Shown piece after piece: positions 8,237-17,014 of a stretch of 46,709 nt of DNA. The notes beneath the pieces were generated by a model that ran no database searches, was not told where the DNA came from, and saw nothing but the letters and a program-made list of their open reading frames with translations. The DNA is taken from positions 1-46,709 of the forward strand of contig JAGCVQ010000077.1 of the NCBI GenBank assembly GCA_017962275.1. The letters run 5' to 3'. Origin of the DNA: Bacteroidales bacterium (GTDB taxonomy: Bacteria > Bacteroidota > Bacteroidia > Bacteroidales > WCHB1-69). Within the stretch, counting starts at the first letter, position 1. The number at the start of each line of letters is the position of its first letter. Position numbers and translations under genes: made by a program.

Positions 8237-9106
8237 ATGTCAGAAAACCATAAAATAACCATTCAGAAATTCCCGTTTTCGGAGTCGCAGTTCATGCAGC
8301 GCGTGAAAAACGACACCACGTTCACCTATACCCCCGAAGAGGAACTGGCGATGTGCCGGACCATTTTGGGCAGCATCGACCTCACGACGTTGGAGGGCAC
8401 GGACAATACCGAGAAGGTGACAAAACTCTGTGAGACAGCCGTTTCCTTCCGCAATGAGGAACGTCAGATTCCTTCGACCGCTTCCGTGTGCGTCTATCCG
8501 CGGTTTGTGGCGTTGGCGAAGGCGAAATTGCAGGGCACGGACGTGAAGGTCGCTTCCGTGGCAGGCGCGTTCCCGGCGGGACAGCTTCCCATCGAGCTGA
8601 AAGTCGCCGAGGTGGAATACGCTGTGGCACAGGGCGCCGACGAAATCGACATGGTGATTTCCCGCGGCTCCTTCCTCGAAGGCAATTACCAGGAAGTTTT
8701 CAACGAAATCTGTGCTATTCGCAAGGCTTGCGCGGGCAAAACGCTGAAGGTGATCCTCGAAACCGGCGAATTGCAAAGTCCGCAGAACATCTTCCGTGCA
8801 TCGCAGCTGGCCATACACGCCGGTGCCGACTTTTTGAAGACTTCTACCGGCAAGATCGCCGTGAACGCCACCCCCGAGGCTTTCTGGGTGATGATGTTCG
8901 CCATCCGGCAGCATTTTCAGGATACCGGCAAGAAAGTGGGCATAAAAGTGGCCGGCGGTGTCTCCACTCTTGAGCAGGCATACACCTATTTGCACCTTTG
9001 GAAGCAGACCATGGGCCGGGAATGGGTCACCCCCGAACTCTTCCGGGTGGGCACAAGTCGCCTCGCCGGAAAGGTTTTCGAAAAAATTCAAGATTTTTTT
9101 GTATAA
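8237..9106 (+). CDS. deoC: Deoxyribose-phosphate aldolase
   Basis: 289-aa class I aldolase that splits 2-deoxyribose-5-phosphate into glyceraldehyde-3-phosphate and acetaldehyde, in deoxynucleoside catabolism. Diagnostic segments are VCVYPRFVALAK (near 84), VASVAGAFPAGQ (near 103), AQGADEIDMVIS (near 134), VILETGEL (near 171) and GADFLKTSTGK (near 194-204), which carries the Schiff-base lysine. VGIKVAGGVST (near 235) carries the second conserved lysine. It is somewhat longer than the ~220-aa E. coli-type subfamily at the N-terminus, as in the longer DeoC type. No nucleoside phosphorylase or deoB lies nearby. Expression signals are obscured by the tandem repeat directly upstream. Confidence 0.93.
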   Translation: MSENHKITIQKFPFSESQFMQRVKNDTTFTYTPEEELAMCRTILGSIDLTTLEGTDNTEKVTKLCETAVSFRNEERQIPSTASVCVYPRFVALAKAKLQGTDVKVASVAGAFPAGQLPIELKVAEVEYAVAQGADEIDMVISRGSFLEGNYQEVFNEICAIRKACAGKTLKVILETGELQSPQNIFRASQLAIHAGADFLKTSTGKIAVNATPEAFWVMMFAIRQHFQDTGKKVGIKVAGGVSTLEQAYTYLHLWKQTMGREWVTPELFRVGTSRLAGKVFEKIQDFFV

Positions 9107-9131
9107 GTGTTGGATTATAAAGAAATTATTG

Positions 9132-9139
9132 TATTTTTG
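9132..9139 (+). promoter_or_regulatory. -7 promoter element of the HU gene
   Basis: TATTTTTG followed by CAG, with a TTG-containing region upstream. It is 45 bases before the HU start codon and lies after the deoC stop. Confidence 0.65.
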
Positions 9140-9183
9140 CAGCCCGAAAATTTTTAGTACCAAACATTAAACATTTTAAGATT

Positions 9184-9468
9184 ATGACTAAAGCAGAAAT
9201 CGTTAATGAAATTTCCAATCGCACTGGTTATGAGAAAAATAGCGTGCAAACTATCGTCGAGGCTTTCATGGAAGCAGTGAAGAAAACCATGGTGGATGGT
9301 GAGAACGTATATTTGAGAAGTTTCGGCAGTTTCATCGTCAAACACAGAGCTGAGAAGACCGCCCGCAACATTTCCAAGAATGAAACCATCACGATCAAGG
9401 CTCACAATATTCCCGCCTTCAAACCTTGCAAGGATTTCGTGGATGCTGTTAAGAAGAACACAAAATAA
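9184..9468 (+). CDS. HU-family DNA-binding protein
   Basis: 94-aa histone-like nucleoid protein that binds and bends DNA as a dimer. It has the whole family pattern: TKAEIVNEISNRTGY (residues 2-16) helices, the VYLRSFGSFIVKHRAEKTARN segment with the GSF turn (near 40-60), and the beta-arm ending PAFKPCKDF near residue 85. In the arm the usual RNPxT tip is replaced by ISKNETITIKAHNIP, a normal variant. It has its own promoter and is followed 24 bases later by a 29-codon ribosomal-protein-like gene, then a strong terminator, so the two probably form one transcript. Whether it is HU or IHF-like cannot be told from sequence alone. Confidence 0.93.
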   Translation: MTKAEIVNEISNRTGYEKNSVQTIVEAFMEAVKKTMVDGENVYLRSFGSFIVKHRAEKTARNISKNETITIKAHNIPAFKPCKDFVDAVKKNTK

Positions 9469-9492
9469 GTCAAACATCAATATTTTTTCATT

Positions 9493-9582
9493 ATGCCTAG
9501 CGGAAAGAAACGTAAACGTGCGAAAATGAACACGCACAAGCGCAAAAAAAGACTCAGAAAGAACAGACATAAGAACAGATAG
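9493..9582 (+). CDS. 29-aa basic AURKAIP1/COX24-domain (mS38-like) ribosomal protein
   Basis: Very short gene of 30 codons including the stop. The product begins MPSGKKRKR and continues KMNTHKRKKRLRKNRHK, almost entirely Lys/Arg/His. It closely follows the pattern I know for the Bacteroidota AURKAIP1/COX24-domain protein, a homologue of mitochondrial small-subunit protein mS38. Its likely role is a small-subunit ribosomal protein binding rRNA. It lies 24 bases after the HU stop and is followed by a strong hairpin terminator. It is easy to miss because of its size. No strong Shine-Dalgarno sequence is visible, which is usual in this phylum. Confidence 0.85.
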   Translation: MPSGKKRKRAKMNTHKRKKRLRKNRHKNR

Positions 9583-9603
9583 TCTTTTTCGCGGAAAAAC
9601 AAT

Positions 9604-9647
9604 GAAAACTAAATGATTTACCCGTAAGTCATTTAGTTTTCTTATTT
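9604..9647 (+). terminator. Strong hairpin terminator after the HU operon
   Basis: A 13-bp stem GAAAACTAAATGA / TCATTTAGTTTTC with a 12-base loop spans 9604-9641 and is followed by TTATTT. It sits between the mS38-like gene and the RNase G/E gene, so the latter needs its own promoter or readthrough. Confidence 0.8.
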
Positions 9648-11240
9648 ATGTATATGGAGAATAAGCAAGAAGAAATCACAAAAGAGATCGTCATCACTTC
9701 CCGGGCCAACGAGGTGCAGGTCGCGCTGTTAGAGGACAAGAAGCTGATGGAGATCCATACGGAAAAGTCGTCGGCGCAGTTCTCTGTGGGCGACATCTAC
9801 CTTGGGAGGGTCAAGAAAATCATGCCCGGCCTCAACGCCGCGTTCGTTGATGTGGGCAGCGAGCGCGAGGCCTTCCTGCACTACCTCGACCTCGGCGTCC
9901 ATGGCCGTACCATCAACGCATTTGTCAGCCAGGCCATCACCACCGGCAAACGCAGTATCAGCCGCGTGCAGTACCTGGAGGAAATCCCCAAAAACGGCAA
10001 GATCAGCGATGTGCTGACTTCCGGACAGCAAATCATGGTTCAGGTGGCCAAGGAGCCCATCTCCACGAAAGGCCCCCGCATCACCACCGAAATATCCTTT
10101 GCCGGTCGCTATCTCGTATTGGTTCCGTTTAGCGACAAAGTATCTGTGTCACAGAAGATTAAGAGCGGAGAAGAACGCAAGCGTCTGCGCACGGCTGTGC
10201 AGAGCATCCGTCCCCGCAACTTTGGTATTATTATCCGCACGGTTGCCGAGAACAAGCCGATAGAAGAGCTCAATGCCGACCTCGACATGCTGCGCTACCG
10301 TTGGGACACCACCGTGGAGAACCTCTTCGCCTCCAAGGCCCCGCTGCGGCTCGCCCAGGAGGAAAACCGCGTCGCCTCGTTGCTACGCGATTTCCTCAAC
10401 GACTCCTTCCACGCAATCCACGTCGATACGCCCGAAATGTTCACCGAGGTGAAAAACTACCTGCACGTGCACGCGCCCGAGCAGGAATCGATCGTCAACC
10501 TCTACACCGAAAAACGTCCCATCTTCGACTACTTCAATGTGGCCAAGCAGATCAAGGGCTCTTTCGGCAAGGTGGTCACCATCAAAAACGGTGTCTATCT
10601 CATCATCGAGCACACCGAGGCCATGCACGTCATCGATGTGAACAGTGGCAATCGGTTGAAGTCGTCGCAGACGCCGGAACAGAACGCCTTGAACACCAAC
10701 ATGATAGCGGCGCAGGAAATCGCCCGTCAGCTGCGTCTGCGCGACATGGGCGGCATCATCACCATTGACTTTGTGGATTTGCACGATGCTGCCAACAAGA
10801 ATACCTTGAACAAGGCCATGGCGGACTTTATGCGCAACGACAAGGCCAAGCATACCATCCTGCCTCTCAACAAGTTCGGACTGATTCAGATCACCCGTCA
10901 ACGCGTGCGGCAGGCTACCATCATCGAGAACACGGAAGTCTGCCCGACCTGCAAGGGCACCGGCAAGATCAAACCGCCGATCGTCATTGAGGACGAGATT
11001 GCCAACGCACTCGACTTCCTGTTCGACAAACAGCATGAGCCCAAGATCACCGTGGTGACGCATCCCTTCGTATATGCCTATCTGACAAAGGGTTTCCCCT
11101 CCATCCGGTTGAAATGGTGCTGGCAGTACAAGAAAAATATCCGCGTTGTCTCAAACCAGAGCAGCCGCCTCACGGAGGTGCATTATCTGAATGAACACGG
11201 GGAAGACATTGTCTTGTGGAACGAACCCGCCCGCGATTAG
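9648..11240 (+). CDS. rng: Ribonuclease G/E family endoribonuclease
   Basis: 530-aa endoribonuclease of the RNase G/E family, for rRNA maturation and mRNA decay in the cytoplasm. An S1 RNA-binding domain lies at about 45-135 (VGDIYLGRVKKIMPGLNAAFVDVG), with the insertion typical of Bacteroidota. The catalytic DNase-I-like domain follows, with acidic residues in HVIDVNSG (near 327) and GGIITIDFVDL (near 367). The zinc-link CPTCKGTGKI is near 433-442. The length fits RNase G rather than RNase E, with no C-terminal scaffold. The start could be 9648 or 9654 (MYMEN); it lies directly behind the terminator hairpin. recX begins one base after the stop, suggesting one transcript. Confidence 0.92.
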   Translation: MYMENKQEEITKEIVITSRANEVQVALLEDKKLMEIHTEKSSAQFSVGDIYLGRVKKIMPGLNAAFVDVGSEREAFLHYLDLGVHGRTINAFVSQAITTGKRSISRVQYLEEIPKNGKISDVLTSGQQIMVQVAKEPISTKGPRITTEISFAGRYLVLVPFSDKVSVSQKIKSGEERKRLRTAVQSIRPRNFGIIIRTVAENKPIEELNADLDMLRYRWDTTVENLFASKAPLRLAQEENRVASLLRDFLNDSFHAIHVDTPEMFTEVKNYLHVHAPEQESIVNLYTEKRPIFDYFNVAKQIKGSFGKVVTIKNGVYLIIEHTEAMHVIDVNSGNRLKSSQTPEQNALNTNMIAAQEIARQLRLRDMGGIITIDFVDLHDAANKNTLNKAMADFMRNDKAKHTILPLNKFGLIQITRQRVRQATIIENTEVCPTCKGTGKIKPPIVIEDEIANALDFLFDKQHEPKITVVTHPFVYAYLTKGFPSIRLKWCWQYKKNIRVVSNQSSRLTEVHYLNEHGEDIVLWNEPARD

Positions 11241-11241
11241 C

Positions 11242-11685
11242 ATGACGGACATTCCCTCGGACATTATGACCAAAATGGAACGTTTCTGTGCCTGGCAGGA
11301 ACGTTGTGAGAATGACGTGAGAAGGAAACTCACGTCATTTCATTTATCGGAAAGTCAGGAAGATGCGATTGTCAAATCGTTGAAAGATAACCGTTTCCTC
11401 GATGAGGAGCGTTATGTGGAGATGTTCGTGCGAGGAAAGGTGAAGGCCGGTTGGGGAAAGCATAAGATTGTGGCGGCTCTGCGGGCGAAGGGCATTCCCT
11501 CAGAAATGATCGGCCGTTTTTGTGCGGATATTAGCGAAGAGGATTATGCCGATCGGCTTCGGAACGCCGTGGAAAAGTGGCGGCGCTCGCATCCCGACGA
11601 GGCCCCGAACAGCCCGAAGCTGGTGCGGCATCTGCTGTCGAAAGGCTATGGGATGGATGAGGCGATAAAAGCAGTTAGCAGTTAG
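11242..11685 (+). CDS. recX: RecX-family regulatory protein
   Basis: 147-aa protein with the RecX three-helix repeats, which in characterised bacteria binds RecA filaments and limits recombinase activity. Features: AWQERCENDVRRKL (near 15-28), LKDNRFLDEERYVEMFVRGKVKAGWGKHKI (near 45-75) and the third repeat ending LVRHLLSKGYGMDEAIKAV. I chose the ATG at 11242, one base after the RNase stop; an open frame reaches back to 11191 but those codons lie inside the RNase gene and add no family residues. ATG at 11266 is an alternative. The last codons (AVSS and stop) are made from a tandem repeat GCAGTTA that continues downstream. Confidence 0.85.
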   Translation: MTDIPSDIMTKMERFCAWQERCENDVRRKLTSFHLSESQEDAIVKSLKDNRFLDEERYVEMFVRGKVKAGWGKHKIVAALRAKGIPSEMIGRFCADISEEDYADRLRNAVEKWRRSHPDEAPNSPKLVRHLLSKGYGMDEAIKAVSS

Positions 11686-11713
11686 CAGTTAGCAGTTAGT
11701 AGTTGGTAGTTGG
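11671..11713. repeat. GCAGTTA tandem repeat overlapping the recX stop
   Basis: Four to five copies of GCAGTTA, decaying to TAGTTGG. The repeat encodes the final residues and stop codon of recX, so gain or loss of a unit would change the RecX C-terminus. Confidence 0.75.
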
Positions 11714-11732
11714 TCCCGGGCGACTCACCAAT

Positions 11733-11770
11733 CCCCTCCTTTGGAGGGGTGCCCGAAGGGCGGGGTGGTT
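11733..11770 (+). repeat. Dispersed hairpin repeat, family B, copy 1
   Basis: Two adjacent hairpins: CCCCTCC-TTT-GGAGGGG and GCCC-GAA-GGGC, then GGGGTGGT. A second copy is at 31057-31094 with the second stem changed on both sides to GGCC/GGCC. It sits just upstream of the secreted nuclease gene. Confidence 0.75.
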
Positions 11771-11781
11771 AAATACAAAGA

Positions 11782-12615
11782 ATGATGAATAGAAAGACAA
11801 CGATATTGATTGTGGCGGCGGTTTTGGCCGTCGCGGTGATGGCGGTGAGTTTCGCCACAAAGGGTAAGACTGAGCCCCGGACGGAGGCTGCATCCGCCGG
11901 TAATGCGGTTGTTATTCCGGACGGAGATCTCGAAATTCCCGCCTACAACCACTCGCGTGGCCATTCTCAACAGATTGAGCACAAGGCTTATACAGTGGAT
12001 TACAACGAGGAATGGCGGCTGGCGAACTGGGTGGCCTACTCCCTCGACAGTACCCAAACCAAAGGTCCGGTGGAACGGTACAACAAGTTCGACCCCGACC
12101 CGCAGGTAAAAGGTGCGACGGCGCAGTGGTGGGACTACAAGAACACCTCCTACGATCGCGGTCATTTGGTGCCCGCCGGCGACATGAAGTGGGATCAGAC
12201 GGCGATGCGCGAGTGCTTCTACCTGAGCAATGTCGCCCCGCAGAACCACACCTTCAACGAGGGTGACTGGAACTATCTGGAGAACCGAGTGCGCGGCTGG
12301 GCCAACTTCTACGGGAAAGTCTATGTGGTGTGCGGCCCGATTGTGTCGGAACACCCCGAAACGATAGGGGAGAACTGCATCGCCGTGCCCGACTCGTTCT
12401 ACAAGGTCGTGCTATGCAACATGCGCGGTGAATGGAAGGCCGTCGGTTTTGTCTGTGCCAATAACGCTACACATCACAATCTGAATCATTATTGCCGCAC
12501 GGTTGATTATGTAGAGAACCTTACCGGCATCGACTTTTTCCCGTCGCTGCCCGATGACATTGAGACTCGTGCCGAATCGGAAATTGACTGGGCAGCGTGG
12601 AGGATTAGAAACTAA
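11782..12615 (+). CDS. Membrane-anchored or secreted DNA/RNA non-specific endonuclease
   Basis: 277-aa beta-beta-alpha-metal nuclease (NucA/endonuclease G family). The N-terminus has one hydrophobic segment (TTILIVAAVLAVAVMAVSFA, residues 6-25), a signal peptide or membrane anchor, so the enzyme acts outside the cytoplasm. The catalytic motif YDRGHLVPAGDM (near 125-136) includes the general-base histidine; NVAPQNHTFNEGDWNYLENRVR (near 153-174) supplies the metal-binding Asn and the family's conserved helix. VYVVCGPIV and VPDSFYKVVL are typical core strands. Two adjacent ATG codons begin the frame. A nutritional or DNA-scavenging role is the family norm. It is preceded by a family B hairpin repeat; no clear -7 element was found. 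Confidence 0.9.
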   Translation: MMNRKTTILIVAAVLAVAVMAVSFATKGKTEPRTEAASAGNAVVIPDGDLEIPAYNHSRGHSQQIEHKAYTVDYNEEWRLANWVAYSLDSTQTKGPVERYNKFDPDPQVKGATAQWWDYKNTSYDRGHLVPAGDMKWDQTAMRECFYLSNVAPQNHTFNEGDWNYLENRVRGWANFYGKVYVVCGPIVSEHPETIGENCIAVPDSFYKVVLCNMRGEWKAVGFVCANNATHHNLNHYCRTVDYVENLTGIDFFPSLPDDIETRAESEIDWAAWRIRN

Positions 12616-12623
12616 AAAAATCG

Positions 12624-12631
12624 TACCTTTG
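12624..12631 (+). promoter_or_regulatory. -7 promoter element of uvrA
   Basis: TACCTTTG followed by CCGCCC, 26 bases before the GTG start codon of uvrA and just after the nuclease stop. Confidence 0.6.
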
Positions 12632-12657
12632 CCGCCCAAAAAAATCAGGAACCTATC

Positions 12658-15495
12658 GTGAAAAAGGAGAAGAACGCAGAGGCGGAGGATGCCTTGGTTG
12701 TCACTGGCGCACGCGAGAACAACCTTAAGAATGTGTCACTTACGATTCCGCAGCAGGAACTGGTGGTCATCACCGGACTGAGCGGGAGTGGGAAGTCGTC
12801 GCTGGCGTTCGACACGATTTATGCGGAAGGCCAGCGTCGATACATGGAGACGTACTCCGCATACGCCCGTCACTTCATCGGCAATATGGAGCATCCCGAC
12901 GTGGACAAAATCTCGGGTCTTAACCCCGTGATCTCCATCGAGCAGAAAACGGTGAACAAGAACCCGCGTTCTACGGTGGGCACCGTCACGGAAGTGTATG
13001 ATTTCCTGCGACTTCTCTACGCCCGTGTCGCCGATGCCTACTCCTACAACACGGAGGAGAAGATGGTTCACTATTCCGAGAAGGAACTCATTGACCTCAT
13101 TTTGGAACGCTACAAGGGCAAGTCGGTCACCCTGCTCGCCCCCGTGGTGAAACGCCGCAAGGGCCACTATCGTGAGCTTTTCGAGAACATCCGCAAACAG
13201 GGCTTCACCCGCGTGCGTGTGGATGGCGTGATGAAACCGCTGATAATGGGCATGCAGTTGGACCGTTACAAAATTCACGATATAGAGCTGTCGGTGGATA
13301 ACCTTACCGTGTCGGATTACTCGCAGAAGCGACTCTCCAACAGCGTGCAGATTGCGATGAAGTACGGCAAGGGAGCCCTCATGATTCTCGACAACGAATC
13401 GAAGGAGGTGAAGAATTACAGCAAGTTTCTGATGTGTCCCACCACCGGTATCTCTTATCCCGAGCCAGAACCCAACACCTTCTCGTTCAATTCGCCCTAC
13501 GGCGCATGCGAGTACTGCAACGGTTTGGGCAGCATTACGGAAATTGACATCGACAAGGTAATTCCCGACCGGAACAAATCCATCAAGGCCGGCGGTATTG
13601 CCATTCTCGGAGAATACAAGAACACGCTGTTGTTCAGGACGTTGGATGCATTGGCGGAGAAGTACGGCTTCTCCATGACCGAGCCCATCAAAAACCTGAG
13701 CGAACAGCAGCTGAACGCCGTGTTGTACGGCACCACGGAAATCCTGCATGTGAAGCGCGAGGTGGCCGGGCTTTCGCCAATGCGCAAGACCTTCGAGGGG
13801 GTGGTGAACTTCCTCGGCAACCTCAACGAAGAGGCCATGCCGGCATCGTTCAAGAAGTGGATTTCGCAGTTCGTGAACACGATTCCGTGTCCGCACTGCC
13901 ATGGCGCACGCCTGCGTACGGAGTCGCTGCACTTCCGTATCCTCGACAAGAACATCGCCGATCTTGCCCATTTGGACATGGCGGAGCTTCTGACATGGTG
14001 CAAGGCGCTTCCCCCGCATCTTGACCCAGCCAAACGGCACATCGCCTCTGAAATCCTGCGTGAAATTACTTTCAGGCTGGAGTTCCTTTGCAACGTGGGC
14101 GTACAGTATTTGTCGCTCGACCGTTCTTCGGCATCGCTCTCGGGCGGCGAGGCCCAGCGTATCCGTCTGGCCACGCAGATCAGCTCGCAGCTCGTCAACG
14201 TGATGTACATTCTTGATGAACCGAGCATCGGCTTGCACCAGCGTGATAACCACTATCTCATTGAGTCTCTGCGCAGTCTGCGGGACATGGGCAACTCCGT
14301 TATCGTGGTCGAGCACGATCGCGACATGATGAAAGCTGCCGACTATATTGTGGATGTGGGACCGGCGGCAGGCGAGTACGGCGGCGAGATTGTGGCGGCC
14401 GGTACCTACAAGGAAATCCTTAAAAGCGGCTCGTTGACAGCTGATTACCTCAAAGGCAAGAAAAAAATCAAGGTGCCGAAGCAACGGCGCAAGGGCAACG
14501 GCGAATGGCTGACCTTAGTCGGGGCGACCGGCAACAACCTCAAAAATGTCACGGCGGAGTTCCCGTTGGGCACCCTCATCTGCGTGACGGGTGTTTCAGG
14601 CAGCGGCAAATCGACGCTCATCAACGAAACCCTCTATCCCATTTTGAACCATCACATCTACCGTTCGGAGAAAAAACCGCTTCCGTACAAGGATGTGGTC
14701 GGGCTGGAGCATATCAACAAAGTCATCGACATCAACCAGCAACCTATCGGTCGCACGCCGAGATCCAATCCTGCGACGTATGTGGGTGTGTTTGAGGACA
14801 TTCGCAAACTCTTCACCCAGATGCCGGAGTCAAAAATCCGAGGTTACAAGCCCGGACGTTTTTCGTTCAATGTCACCGGCGGCCGCTGTGAGGAGTGCAA
14901 AGGCGCGGGCGTGAAGACCATCGAAATGAACTTCCTGCCCGACGTGTATGTCACCTGCGACAAGTGCGGCGGCAAACGCTACAACGACGAGACGTTGGAG
15001 ATACGCTACAAGGGCAAGTCCATCAACGACGTGTTGGAGATGGACATCAGTCAGGCCATCGAATTTTTCGAGAACATCCCGCTCATCGTGCGCGAGCTCA
15101 AGACGATGGCCGATGTGGGCCTCGGCTACCTGAAGCTCGGACAGCCCTCCACCACGCTCTCCGGCGGCGAGGCGCAGCGTATCAAGTTGGCGGCGGAATT
15201 GTCGAAAAAGGACACGGGCAATACCCTGTACATCTTAGATGAACCGACTACGGGTTTGCATTTCCAGGACATCGCGATTTTGTTGGACGTGCTGAACAAG
15301 CTCGTGGAGAAGGGCAACACGGTTGTTGTCATCGAGCATAATATGGATGTCATCAAGATGGCCGATTGGATCATCGACATGGGTCCCGAGGGCGGCCGCA
15401 GCGGCGGCGAAATTGTGGCCGTCGGAACACCGGATGATATTGTCCGTCAAGGTGTTGGCTTCACCGCCGAGTACCTCGCGAAAGAAATCCGGTAG
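12658..15495 (+). CDS. uvrA: Excinuclease ABC subunit A
   Basis: 945-aa damage-recognition ATPase of nucleotide excision repair, which forms UvrA2-UvrB on DNA. Two ABC modules are complete: Walker A GLSGSGKSS (residues 40-48) and GVSGSGKST (near 645), and two signature motifs LSGGEAQRIRLA and LSGGEAQRIKLA. Three zinc-finger cysteine sets are visible: CEYCNGLG (near 282), CPHCHGARL (near 412) and CEECKGAGVK with CDKCGGKR (near 745-780). Length is normal. The start is GTG: no ATG is available near, the promoter is only 26 bases upstream, and the conserved region starts at residue 14 (VVTGARENNLKN). Confidence 0.96.
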   Translation: MKKEKNAEAEDALVVTGARENNLKNVSLTIPQQELVVITGLSGSGKSSLAFDTIYAEGQRRYMETYSAYARHFIGNMEHPDVDKISGLNPVISIEQKTVNKNPRSTVGTVTEVYDFLRLLYARVADAYSYNTEEKMVHYSEKELIDLILERYKGKSVTLLAPVVKRRKGHYRELFENIRKQGFTRVRVDGVMKPLIMGMQLDRYKIHDIELSVDNLTVSDYSQKRLSNSVQIAMKYGKGALMILDNESKEVKNYSKFLMCPTTGISYPEPEPNTFSFNSPYGACEYCNGLGSITEIDIDKVIPDRNKSIKAGGIAILGEYKNTLLFRTLDALAEKYGFSMTEPIKNLSEQQLNAVLYGTTEILHVKREVAGLSPMRKTFEGVVNFLGNLNEEAMPASFKKWISQFVNTIPCPHCHGARLRTESLHFRILDKNIADLAHLDMAELLTWCKALPPHLDPAKRHIASEILREITFRLEFLCNVGVQYLSLDRSSASLSGGEAQRIRLATQISSQLVNVMYILDEPSIGLHQRDNHYLIESLRSLRDMGNSVIVVEHDRDMMKAADYIVDVGPAAGEYGGEIVAAGTYKEILKSGSLTADYLKGKKKIKVPKQRRKGNGEWLTLVGATGNNLKNVTAEFPLGTLICVTGVSGSGKSTLINETLYPILNHHIYRSEKKPLPYKDVVGLEHINKVIDINQQPIGRTPRSNPATYVGVFEDIRKLFTQMPESKIRGYKPGRFSFNVTGGRCEECKGAGVKTIEMNFLPDVYVTCDKCGGKRYNDETLEIRYKGKSINDVLEMDISQAIEFFENIPLIVRELKTMADVGLGYLKLGQPSTTLSGGEAQRIKLAAELSKKDTGNTLYILDEPTTGLHFQDIAILLDVLNKLVEKGNTVVVIEHNMDVIKMADWIIDMGPEGGRSGGEIVAVGTPDDIVRQGVGFTAEYLAKEIR

Positions 15496-15515
15496 GGGCG
15501 AATAATGATTCGCCC
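15496..15515 (+). terminator. Hairpin after uvrA
   Basis: An 8-bp stem GGGCGAAT/ATTCGCCC with loop AATG sits directly behind the uvrA stop. There is no T-run after it, so it may be a dispersed hairpin repeat rather than a true terminator. A TCCATTA tandem repeat follows at 15533-15550. Confidence 0.4.
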
Positions 15516-15612
15516 ACACGCCCCCGGTAATTATCCATTATCCATTATCAAACATCCATTTTCACTGGGTGTGAAATATTATTCTCGTCTTTACGTTAAT
15601 TGGTAAAATTTG

Positions 15613-15620
15613 TATTTTTG
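15613..15620 (+). promoter_or_regulatory. -7 promoter element of the SRPBCC-lptB operon
   Basis: TATTTTTG followed by CC, about 20 bases before the start codon of the SRPBCC gene. Confidence 0.6.
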
Positions 15621-15640
15621 CCAATTCAAAAACGAGTAAT

Positions 15641-16045
15641 ATGCTTCACATCAACAGTAATGAAGAGACCGTTGCGGCCAGCCCCGAGAAAGTTTACGAA
15701 GTGCTGACGCAATTCATGAACAAGGATTTGAGCCAGATTCCCGGCTTGAGGGGGCTGGAGACATTCGAGAACGGTTGCAGTTTCAGTGTCAACGACCAGA
15801 TTCACTGTCGGTTGGCGATCACCGATCAGGTGCCGTGCAGTCGTGTGGTTTATAAAGCGGAGACCGATAAGTCCATCTCCGCTGTGGCCACTTTCGACAT
15901 TGCGCCGGCAGGCGAAGGGAGTGTGCTGAAGGGCAGCGCCGATATCCAAGTGCCGTTTTTCTTGCAGGGCATGGTCAAGGGCGCCATCGACAAGTTCATG
16001 GGCACGGCGATGCAGTATCTGAAGAAGGCGATCGAGAACAGCTGA
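15641..16045 (+). CDS. SRPBCC-fold (START-like) protein
   Basis: 134-aa cytoplasmic protein with the SRPBCC/polyketide-cyclase-like fold: an N-terminal strand-helix [22 protein letters not shown] (residues 1-22) with the common SPEKVYEVL helix start, a run of beta strands, and a long C-terminal helix ending in [20 protein letters not shown] (near 110-130). Such proteins hold a hydrophobic ligand in a deep pocket; no catalytic residues are recognised. It lies one base before lptB and shares its promoter, so a link to lipid or LPS handling is possible but only an inference from position. Confidence 0.75.
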   Translation: MLHINSNEETVAASPEKVYEVLTQFMNKDLSQIPGLRGLETFENGCSFSVNDQIHCRLAITDQVPCSRVVYKAETDKSISAVATFDIAPAGEGSVLKGSADIQVPFFLQGMVKGAIDKFMGTAMQYLKKAIENS

Positions 16046-16046
16046 T

Positions 16047-16778
16047 ATGGAATACACGATACATACTGACAAGTTAGTCAAGAAGTATAAAAACCGTACG
16101 GTCGTTAACGAGGTCTCCATCAACTTCACGCAGGGCGAGATTGTGGGTCTGCTCGGTCCGAATGGCGCAGGCAAGACCACTTCGTTCTACATGATTGTGG
16201 GGTTGATCAAGCCCTTTTCCGGGCGTATCTTTCTTAACGACAAGGATATATCAGAAGAACCGATGTACAAGCGGGCGCAGATGGGCATCGCCTACCTGCC
16301 GCAGGAGGCCTCTGTTTTCCGGCAACTGACGGTGGAGGACAATATCAAGGCTATCCTCGAATTCAGTGGCAAGAGCAAGGCTGAGCAGAAGGAGGTGCTG
16401 GAAAACCTGATCGCCGATTTCAACATCGAGAAGGTGCGCCACAACAAAGGCAACAACCTTTCCGGTGGTGAGCGTCGTCGCGTGGAGATCGCCCGCTGCC
16501 TCGCCTCCGATCCCAAGTTTATCCTGCTGGACGAGCCCTTCGCCGGGGTCGATCCCATCGCCGTGGAGGACATCCAGGGCATTATCCGTAAATTGAAGGA
16601 GCGCAATATCGGGGTGGTCATAACCGACCATAATGTGCACGAGACGCTTTCCATCACCGACCGTGCTTATCTCCTTTTCGAGGGCCGCGTCCTCAAGGCC
16701 GGCACCGCTGAAGAACTCGCCGCCGACCCTGTGGTGAAAAAGGTCTATCTGGGCACGAATTTCGAGTTGCGGAAATAG
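16047..16778 (+). CDS. lptB: LPS export ABC transporter ATP-binding protein LptB
   Basis: 243-aa ABC ATPase that powers extraction of lipopolysaccharide from the inner membrane with LptFGC. Walker A is GPNGAGKTT (residues 37-45); the LptB-type Q-loop region reads [20 protein letters not shown] (near 84-103); the signature is [13 protein letters not shown]; Walker B with D-loop is [16 protein letters not shown]; the H-loop is [24 protein letters not shown]. All are intact and the close sequence match to LptB (DHNVRETL-type) distinguishes it from general ABC ATPases. It is the second gene of an operon with an SRPBCC protein. LptF/G and LptC are not in this window. Confidence 0.93.
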   Translation: MEYTIHTDKLVKKYKNRTVVNEVSINFTQGEIVGLLGPNGAGKTTSFYMIVGLIKPFSGRIFLNDKDISEEPMYKRAQMGIAYLPQEASVFRQLTVEDNIKAILEFSGKSKAEQKEVLENLIADFNIEKVRHNKGNNLSGGERRRVEIARCLASDPKFILLDEPFAGVDPIAVEDIQGIIRKLKERNIGVVITDHNVHETLSITDRAYLLFEGRVLKAGTAEELAADPVVKKVYLGTNFELRK

Positions 16779-16827
16779 TAGGCAAAAGGCAAAAAGCAAC
16801 GGAAAAGTTACTGATATATAAAAAGAT

Positions 16828-16974
16828 ATTCCTTAAGCAGTCCCGGAGGTACAACACGCACGAAGTGCTAATAACCCCACACAAGGCGATAGCCGCAGTG
16901 TGGGGACCCGCAAGAGAAAGTAAACCGACAAGAATGCAACTAACCCCACACAAGGCGAAGCCGCAGTGTGGGGC
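16828..16974 (+). repeat. Dispersed hairpin repeat, family A, copy 2
   Basis: This copy has the same order of hairpins as 5674-5794: TCCCGGAGGTA (first stem partly decayed), GCAC-GAA-GTGC, and CCCCACAC...GTGTGGGG enclosing GGC-GATA-GCC. A second partial copy of the long stem follows at 16943-16973. An open reading frame runs through it into the TPR gene, but is probably not coding. Confidence 0.75.
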
Positions 16975-17014
16975 GGAAAGAGGAAGAGAATACGAAGAAA
17001 AAATTAATGATAAA

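Noticed and set aside
12736-14484. 582-aa open frame opposite uvrA
   Set aside because: It is a shadow of uvrA with no domain pattern and biased composition.
16865-17014. Upstream extension of the TPR protein (residues starting MLITPHKAIAAVWG)
   Set aside because: This stretch is the family A hairpin repeat. The signal peptide begins at 17015, and the extension would place it 50 residues inside the protein.
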